This document shows, piece by piece, positions 56,995 to 64,000 of a stretch of DNA of 64,000 bases. Position 1 is the stretch's first letter. Every line of letters starts with the position of its first letter. The notes under the pieces were generated by a model. That model saw only the letters and a list, made by a program, of their open reading frames with translations. It did not search any database and was not told the origin of the DNA. Source of the DNA: Boswellia sacra (lineage: Eukaryota > Streptophyta > Magnoliopsida > Sapindales > Burseraceae); contig SNVD02008177.1 of the NCBI GenBank assembly GCA_013180625.2, positions 248,001-312,000 on the forward strand. The letters are read 5' to 3'. Both the position numbers and the translations under genes were made by a program.

Positions 56995-57792
56995 AGATGA
57001 GGACTGGAAATGACTTGAGCTTGTCAGTCTCTATCATCTAAAGTTCTTTCGTCACATTAAGCTCGACATATCTTTTCTGAAGGATTATGCATTCTTTTAG
57101 GATTCTCACGATCATGTCTTCCACTTCAACGGGTAGGAGCTTTGCCCTTTGTATAAGGAATTCTTTGCCACACTTGGTCATCATTCATCCAGTTCTGAGA
57201 GCCTTATTATTCCTACTATCCAGACACTATCAGCAACTAATCTTGCCCATTTTTTCAACTTGCTGACTTCCACCGTGGGTATTCACACCAGAGGTAGTAG
57301 AGTAACATTATCCTTTATTATGCCTTTGCTTGGGATGATGGACAAGACTTCATTTGGTTGGCTTCACCTTCTTTAGTTCTGCCTCCTTATGCGGTTTCTA
57401 TCGGTCTCATCGAATGTTCTCGGAGATCCACATCTTGTGACCATCATTCATCATATGGGTCCCGGTTTCACAGTAGTTCCTTTGAGTTTTGCTAAGATAT
57501 TGATTGGACTAGATCGTGTCAGGACGGATTTGAGTTAGAGATTTTGTGGCAATCTTCTACTTCTTCATGTTTTTCTTATGCATTTTTTTCTACGCTCTAA
57601 CTTTTGCCTAAGCCGCCTTTTTGGGTTTTTGACTTAGTGTGTTTGCCCTAACTTTTGCCTGAGCCACTCTTTTGAGATTTTCAACTCAGTAGGGGTCTTC
57701 TTTTTTTTCATGCCCTAATTTTTACCTAAACTACCCTTTTCAGGTTTTCAGCTTAGCGGGCTTGCCTTAATTTTTGCCTAAGTCGTCCTTTC
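56995..57792 (+). pseudogene. Unassigned retroelement ORF relic, first part
   Basis: A plus-strand reading with few stops: DEDWK, LELVSLYHLKFFRHIKLDIS, FLKDYAFF, HDHVFHFNG, ELCPLYKEFFATLGHHSSSS. It resembles retroelement-borne proteins of the DUF7745 kind (inferred from the W...F.F...EL.P...E pattern). From 57560 a 60-65-bp non-coding unit (TTTTTGCCTAAGCCGCC and onward) repeats about four times up to the CACTA insertion. Confidence 0.4.
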
Positions 57793-57809
57793 TAGCTCAC
57801 TACAAGAAA

Positions 57810-59055
57810 AGCAGTTTTTTGCGACAAAATTTTTTGCGACGAAATAAAATTCGTCGCAAAAAGCGGCCTTTTGCGACAAAATTATTATTTCGTCACAAAA
57901 GTTAGCATTTCAAAAGAAAAGATATTTTGCGAGGAATTTTTTGTCGCAAAATAAAACCTTTAGCGATGAATATTCATTTCCTCGCTAAAAACTCGAGTGA
58001 CTAATTAGGGAAGCATTTTTTGCGACGAGATAAAACCTATTGCGACAAACTTTTCATCGCAAAACATATTACACAAAAATAGGATTTTGTGACAAAAATT
58101 TTATAGCAACATGAACATTTTTTGCGACAAAATTATATTTCTCGCGAAAAAAAAACTTTTTGCGACAAAAAATTCCTCGCTAAAAGCCATTCTAATTTAC
58201 CATGCATATATGGCAATACTTGACATTTTGCGACGAAAAAATAATTCCTCGCAAAATGTGACCTTTTGCGAGGAAAATTTTCTCGCAAGAAATCTATTTT
58301 TTGCGGCAAAAAATTTATTTTTTGCGACAAAAAATTCCTCGCAAAAAGCCATTTTAATTTACCATGCACACATGGCAATACTGGACATTTTGCGACAAAA
58401 ACGTGATTCCTCGCAAAATTTGACCTTTCGCGAGGAATTTTTTGTCATAAAATGTCTATTTTTGTGACAAAAAAATCCTCGCGAAAAGCCATTTTAATTT
58501 ACCATGCACACGTGGTAATAATGGACATTTTGCAATAAAAACGTGATTCCTCGCAAAAAGAGACCTTTAGCGAGGAATTTTTTGTCGCGAAAGGTCTATT
58601 TTTTGAGACAAAAAATTCCTCACGAAAATCCATTTTAATTTACTATACACACGTGGCAATACTAAACATTTTGCGACAAAAATGTGATTCTTCGCAAAAT
58701 GCAACTTTTTACGAGAAAAATTTTCTCGCAAAATGTGACTTTTTGCAAGGAAAATTTTCTCGCAAAAAATAGACCTTTTGCGACAAAAAATTCCTCGCGA
58801 AAAGCCATTCTAATTTACCATGCACACGTGACAATATTGGATATTTTACGACGAAAATTTGATTCGCCGCGAAATGTTACCTTTTGCGACAATAAATTCC
58901 TCACAAAAAAATCAACCTTTTGCGAGAAAAAATTTCTCGCGAAAAGCCCGTCTAACTTATTAGAACACGTGACAATACTGGACATTTTGCGATGAAAATA
59001 TATATTCCTCGCAAAATATGACCTTCTGCGAGAAAAAATTCCTCGCAAAAAGTTA
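57810..59055. repeat. CACTA left subterminal repeat field
   Basis: A tandem unit of about 170 bp containing TTTGCGA(C/G)(A/G)AAAATT, CTCGCAAAA and TTACCATGCACACGTGGCAA is repeated about six times, with dense GCGAC/GTCGC words throughout. ORFs here are made of the repeats. Confidence 0.9.
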
Positions 59056-59347
59056 TTTTGTTTAAATTAAAACTTAATAACTTTCCTCTTTTGCTTTCTT
59101 CTCTTTGTTTGTGGTTCGTCTAATATATAAGTCTTTGTTTAAAAAATGACAAAAAAAAGAATAAAGAAAGTATTAAAAATCTAATTTGATTTTATATAAA
59201 TTGACAGTTTTTAAATATAGTAGGGTCATTTGGATATTCATATAAATTTTTATTAAAAAAAAACCCTTTGTGATTCCATTCATGCTTTTAAATGTGAAAA
59301 ACTATTAAGATTAGTATTTGTAAAAGAGATAAATAATTAAAATAAAC

Positions 59348-59359
59348 TCTCTCTCTCTC

Positions 59360-59406
<47 letters not shown>

Positions 59407-59432
59407 GTGTATGCGCACGCGCGTGTGTGTGT
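59348..59432. repeat. Compound microsatellite (CT)n(AT)n(GT)n
   Basis: A run of CT, then AT, then about 20 GT units passing into GCGCACGCGCGTGTG. A shorter version occurs at 63720-63770 in the second copy of this segment. Confidence 0.95.
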
Positions 59433-61079
59433 GATATGAATCGTTAATAATCCAATAATCAAGCATAAAATTTATTGCTAATTATTTATATATAATCTAA
59501 TTTATGTATGATTTATATATGTCTAACTGCTAAATTACAATTATGATAAACTTATTACTATGACTAATTTTTAATTGATGAAAACGAGATTGGAAAAAAA
59601 ATCCAACTTCTAAAAATCTAATTTATTTTTCAATGTTTAATTATATGTCAAATAAACATAAATAAATAAATAATTAATAATCATGTAATGTTGCTTATAA
59701 TTATGTTTTTTATTTTTTTGTTATAAAGTGTATTAATTTAGACAGTATATTTTTCTTAGACTTTTAATTTTTATCGTATAGCTTTGAGTAAATTGTTGAG
59801 ATATTTTAAACAATTGTTAGAGTTTATTTTAAGGGAGATAAATAATTAAAATGAACTCTATAACAAAAAATAAATACATTTGTTACATATTACTATATGA
59901 ATAATTAATCATTTACTGGTAAATGGCAAAAACTAATTTTCAATTCGTAATACATATGATACTTGTAACATATGTATATGTATATATGTCTAATAATTAA
60001 ATTACTTATATGAAAAAAATATTTTTTATAATTGTAAAAAATATTTTTAATAATTGTTATTTTTATAAAAAAATGGATAATTAATTTAAAGGCATTCTAT
60101 ACTTGAAAATAAATGTAATTTTGTTACATTTTTATATAATTATAATATGAATAAGTAATCATTTACTAATCAAATTAGAAAAGCTTATTTTCAATTTCTT
60201 ATAATAACAAATATGACATATATAGATATCTAATTATTAAATTACAACTATTACAAACTTATAGTTTGCATTTGTCAAGATATTTTAAATATTAATTGTT
60301 AGCATTTGTAAAATGAATAAATAATAAAAAAATATTCACTAAAAGTAAACGCATTTGTTACATAATAATTATAATATGAATATTTGATCATTTATTTATT
60401 AAAGTATTAAAAACTTATTTTCAATAACTAGCACATGACAATTATGTCATATGTATAGATGTTTAAGCATTATACATTTATTAATGATAGTTGAATTGTG
60501 TGTATTTTGTTAACACTTTAATACATATGACAATTATGACATACGTTTATATGTTAATAATTAAATTATCTCCATCACAAATTAATTTTTTAAATTTGTA
60601 AAACATATTTTTAGTGTTTTTAAAAGAAATAGATAATTAAAATAAATTATAGCTAAAATGAATAGAATCTTTTTGTTACATATATGATTATAATATCAAT
60701 AATTAATTATTTATTGATCACTAAAGAAATTTTTTTTTGAAATTCCTCATATAACAACTATGACATATGTATAAATGTCTAACTATTGTTTACATTTGTT
60801 AAATAATTCTTGAGTTGTTGTACCTATTTTATTAACATTTTAATACTCAATAAAAAATAATTAAATACCATATAATGTTTTATATTTCTATTGTATATGG
60901 TTGTTATATTATTTATTAGTTTGTCATCAAATTATTTAGTAACAATCCAATATTATATAAATTTAATTATGGATGAAAATTTAATTAATAAATAAACTTA
61001 TAATTATCCAAGTCTAAGTATGGTTTATTTAAATATTTTTAATTTTAGATTTAGATTTTAATTTTAATATTTTTTTAAG
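59433..61079. other. CACTA AT-rich interior
   Basis: About 1.6 kb with recurrent TAATTATTAAATTA and TGACATATGTATA(T/G)ATGTCTAA words spaced roughly 150-250 bp apart. No ORF above background. Confidence 0.7.
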
Positions 61080-61439
61080 ACTTATAGCGACAAAAATTTT
61101 GTCGCAAAAGATTAGCATTTTGTCGCTAAAGATTAGCATTTTAGACTTTTAGCGACCACTTTAAAATTCCTCGCAAAATGGGGTCTTTTGCGAGGAAAAT
61201 TTAAATCCAAATTCGTCGCAAAAACTAAATTTTAGGCGGACTTTTTCCCGCCTATTAAATTTCAAATTTTTACACCTTTAGTGACAAAAACTATGTCGCT
61301 AAAGACCAAAATTTTGTCGCAAAAAGAAAATTTTAGGCAGACTTTTACCCGCTCCTATTTATTTCATATTTTTTAAATTCTTTTACGACAAATTTTTCGT
61401 CGCGAAATGTCCAAATTTCATTGCAAAAAATCAATGCCT

Positions 61440-62110
61440 TTATTATATATACACCACCTAATTCTTTGTTTTACTTCATTTTCTTTCATCTATTCTACCT
61501 TCCTCTTCATTTTCATTTTTATCTACTTCTCTTCTTTCCCTAACACTATTATTAAGGTAAATATTTTTACTCATTTTTTCTTTTATGTTGTAATATATTT
61601 ACTTACAAGATTCATATAATTTTTATTTTTTAATTGTCAATTAATATTATACTTTTTTGTTTAATAGGTATTTTGGAAGAGGGAATGCAATTAAAAATCT
61701 TAAGTTCTTTATTTCTTTAACATTTTTTTTTTGTATACACTTATCACTCATATCCTTTATTATTACTAATTAATATTTTACTTCTTTTTTGTTTTTAATA
61801 GGTATAATTGAAGGTGGGGTACATTTGAAGACTTGAAGATTGATATAAAATCAAGCAACAAAAAATTTAGCGGAGAATGAAGTTTTGTATTTGTTGTGTT
61901 ATCTTGTTTTTTTATTTTTTTTTATTTTTCCATGTACAACCAAAGTTCCAATGTTGTATTAAATTTTTGTAATTTGTTATTATTTAATAAAATTATTCTT
62001 ACAAAGAATTATGTTGCATAATGACATAATTTTGCTGTTTTATTTTCGAATTTATAACAAATTAAAATAAATTTTATGAATTCTTAAAAAAATCAATTAT
62101 GTTAAAAAAA
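61440..62110. other. CACTA interior segment between right-hand repeat fields
   Basis: Pyrimidine-rich DNA with a 70-codon ORF (61407-61619) of low complexity. Two TTTTTAATAGGTAT/TTTAATAGGTATA acceptor-like sites are at about 61668 and 61800. It could be the worn end of a captured or transposase-derived transcript; nothing recognisable is encoded. Confidence 0.4.
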
Positions 62111-62599
62111 TTAGGTCTTTCGCAACGAATTTTTTGTCGCTAAATATCAGATTTAGTGACAAAAAAATAGTCGCAAAAGATATTTACAATGAAAATAATT
62201 TGTTTTAAATACGATTTTGGTATAAAATTTTTTGCGACAAAATTCAAATTTGTCACAAAATATGCTCTTTTGCGAGGAATTTTATATTGTCGCAAAAAGT
62301 TAACATGACGTAATCGTATTTGCGACAAAATATTTGTCGCAAAATACCACTTTTTGCGACAAAAATTTCCTCGCAAAAAGTCTTTTTGCAAGGAATTCAA
62401 AATTCGTCGAAAAAAAACCTATTGCGACTCACATTTTGCGACTGGAACACGACAAATTTATTTTCGTCGCAAAAACCTATAGCGACGAAATTTTGACTTT
62501 TTGCGACGAAATATTTCGTCGCAAAAAGTCATTTTTCCTGTAGTGTAGGTTTTTGAATTAGCAGGCTTCTTTTCTTATTTTTCTTTGTTCCTTCTTTAT

Positions 62600-63134
62600 C
62601 ACATTTGATTACAAGAGAGATTATTGTTCTTACACTGCCTAAAGGAGATATTTTTCGTTATAGCCCTCAGTTTCATTCGAGGAGAAGACTCTAGAGACAC
62701 TCTTCTTAGATTGACTGGCTTCGACTCATTCCTAATACTTAGATTCGCTGGCGCTGTTCGTGGTGGAGGCTAGGGCATGTGACCGTAGAGACATATATTG
62801 CATGCGTGCCTCTAATGAGTTTTACCTACAGTTTATTCTATAATCCTGCTAGACTGCATCGACAGTATGGTTATAAGTAAAGGATTGTGGATTCACCAAC
62901 TGCTTTCAGTCCTGGAAGACTATTTGCTCGTTATCTAGAGCGTCTGAGAGATTCTTGGGCACATTACACCATTGAGAGGAATCTATTTCATAATCTCGAT
63001 TTTGAGACTGACGACCGATATAAGGATTAGGTGACCTTTCTAGCTTCCACTCCTGATCCTGTTCTTTGAGTTGGGCAATGCCGTGAACGATACAGTGAGC
63101 CTATTCGTAGTCCATCAAAGAGGCAGAGATGACA
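62600..63134 (+). pseudogene. Unassigned retroelement ORF relic, second part
   Basis: Beyond the CACTA element a plus-strand reading resumes with breaks: LPKGDIFRYSPQFHSRRRL, MSFTYSLFYNPARLHRQYGY, AFSPGRLFARYLERLRDSWA and YTIERNLFHNLDFETDDRYK, ending near 63134. It is probably the C-terminal part of the ORF relic at 56995-57792, which the CACTA insertion separated. Confidence 0.45.
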
Positions 63135-63298
63135 TTGTTAGTTCTTTGGTTAGCTTAGATGTTTGATGTTTCTTTTCTATTGTTATGCAAAATAATAAGA
63201 CATTTCACAAGACATATTTGTTACAAACAGTTTCATTTCATTAATAAGAGTACAAGCTTTGCTCTTCGAACAATATGTGTGCAATGATATAACTCCTG

Positions 63299-63402
63299 TA
63301 ATTAATCAGCTATTTCTGATTAATTATTTTTCTCTTATTTTCTTATAGTTTGCATTTGTCATTAATCAGCTATTTCTGATTAAAATATTTCTCTTATTTT
63401 CT
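63299..63402. repeat. 60-bp tandem duplication at a breakpoint
   Basis: ATTAATCAGCTATTTCTGAT, followed by a TTTCTCTTATTTTCTTAT stretch, occurs twice about 60 bp apart. Between the copies lies CTTATAGTTTGCATTTGTC, which is identical to sequence inside the CACTA element (around 60256). Confidence 0.85.
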
Positions 63403-64000
63403 TATGCGCAAAAAGTTATTTTTTTAAAATTAAAACTTAATAACTTTTCTCTTTTCTTTTCTTCTCTTTGTTTGCGGTCCATCTAATATATAAGTCTTTG
63501 TTTAAAAAATGACAAAAAAAAGGATATAGAAAGTATTAAAAATCTAATTTGATTTTAAATAAATTTGACAATTTTTAAATATAGTAGGGTCATTTGGATA
63601 TGCATATAAATTTTTATAAAAAAAAAAACCCTTTGTGATTCCATTCATGCTTTTAAATGTGAAAAACTATTAAGTATTCTAAATTTAGTGTTTGTAAAAG
63701 AGATCAATAATTAAAATAAACTCTCTCTTTATGTATATGTGTGTGCGTGTGTGTGTGTGAGAGAGATATGAATCGTTAATAATCCAATAATCAAGCATAA
63801 AATTTATTGCTAATTATTTATTTATAATCTAATTTATGTGTGATTTATATATGTCTAACTACTAAATTACAATTATGATAAACTTATTACTATGACTAAT
63901 TTTTAACTGATGAAAACGAGATTGGAAAAAAAATCCAACTTCTAAAAATCTAATTTATTTTTCAATGTTTAATTATATGTCAAATAAACATAAATAAATA
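63403..64000 (+). mobile_element. Second copy of CACTA interior, truncated at left, runs off the window
   Basis: Closely matches 59044-59640 in the same orientation (shared GCAAAAAGTTATTTT, AATATATAAGTCTTTGTTTA, AGTAGGGTCATTTGGATAT), with a shorter microsatellite. It begins abruptly without a CACTA terminus. Confidence 0.9.

Larger units (their letters stand above)
57798..62545 (+). mobile_element. Non-autonomous CACTA (En/Spm) transposon
   Basis: Left end CACTACAAGAAAA, right end TTTTCCTGTAGTG, inverted repeats with one mismatch. Tri-nucleotide TAG occurs at 57793-57795 and 62546-62548, with two extra bases (CT) between the left TAG and the TIR. Repeat units flanking the insertion show the pre-insertion sequence as TTTCTAGGTTTTT, supporting TAG as the duplication. 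Subterminal regions (57810-59055, 61080-61440 and 62110-62535) are packed with TTTTGCGACGAAA / TTCGTCGCAAAA words in both orientations. The middle is AT-rich, and no transposase was recognised. Confidence 0.9.

Noticed and set aside
58111..58467. 118-codon ORF and similar ones in the CACTA ends
   Set aside because: Peptides such as FLAKK/FATKNSS repeat with the subterminal DNA units; not protein-coding.
1..64000. tRNA, rRNA or microRNA genes
   Set aside because: I saw no cloverleaf-type gene or rRNA segment; the only tRNA-related sequences are the two primer-binding sites.

Overview
This is a repeat-dominated window of a nuclear plant genome, most likely a eudicot. Two intron-containing plant genes with canonical GT-AG splice sites lie among Ty1/copia, Ty3/gypsy chromovirus, L1-type LINE (DUF4283 ORF1), MULE with Ulp1-like cargo, CACTA and hAT-type elements. 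The background is AT-rich and carries no bacterial-type operons. I cannot name the species from sequence alone.

Layout. (1) 1-13340: a degenerate minus-strand copia element split by a minus-strand gypsy chromovirus (748-9647, 5-bp target duplication CACAA). A 316-bp hAT-type MITE (5396-5711, 8-bp duplication) interrupts the gypsy reverse transcriptase. (2) 13341-14770: very AT-rich spacer. (3) 14923-17749: two convergent host genes, a small plastid-type membrane protein (+) and a peroxisomal hotdog thioesterase resembling DHNAT1 of phylloquinone synthesis (-). (4) 17750-20947: spacer with two MITE-like elements and an anomalous G-rich patch. (5) 20948-30351: a 9.4-kb MULE with 125-bp terminal inverted repeats and a 9-bp duplication. 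It carries a decayed mudrA-type transposase (+) and a convergent DUF1985/Ulp1-protease-like gene (-). (6) 30361-43650: decayed retroelement DNA holding a lone gypsy LTR (33480-42107), itself split by a 6.2-kb LINE (34347-40590, 16-bp duplication). (7) 43652-50741: a copia element with both LTRs and an ACCTA duplication whose reverse transcriptase and RNase H are deleted; its 5' LTR contains a 38-bp Nextera mate-pair junction adapter, an assembly artefact. (8) 50742-64000: a gypsy-type LTR, then plus-strand plant-mobile-domain (PMD) type ORF relics split by a 4.7-kb non-autonomous CACTA element (57798-62545). A second copy of CACTA interior sequence runs off the right edge.

Only the two host genes look intact; every transposon ORF has stops or frameshifts. 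The most unusual signals are non-coding. Tandem hairpin arrays occur in the transcribed part of the LTRs of two unrelated retrotransposon families, with wobble or compensating changes that keep many stems paired. A TCGA-rich GACACTCGACA-type array is shared between gypsy LTRs and the subterminal regions of the MULE. A TGTCTGATGG-type motif cluster recurs three times around the PMD module.
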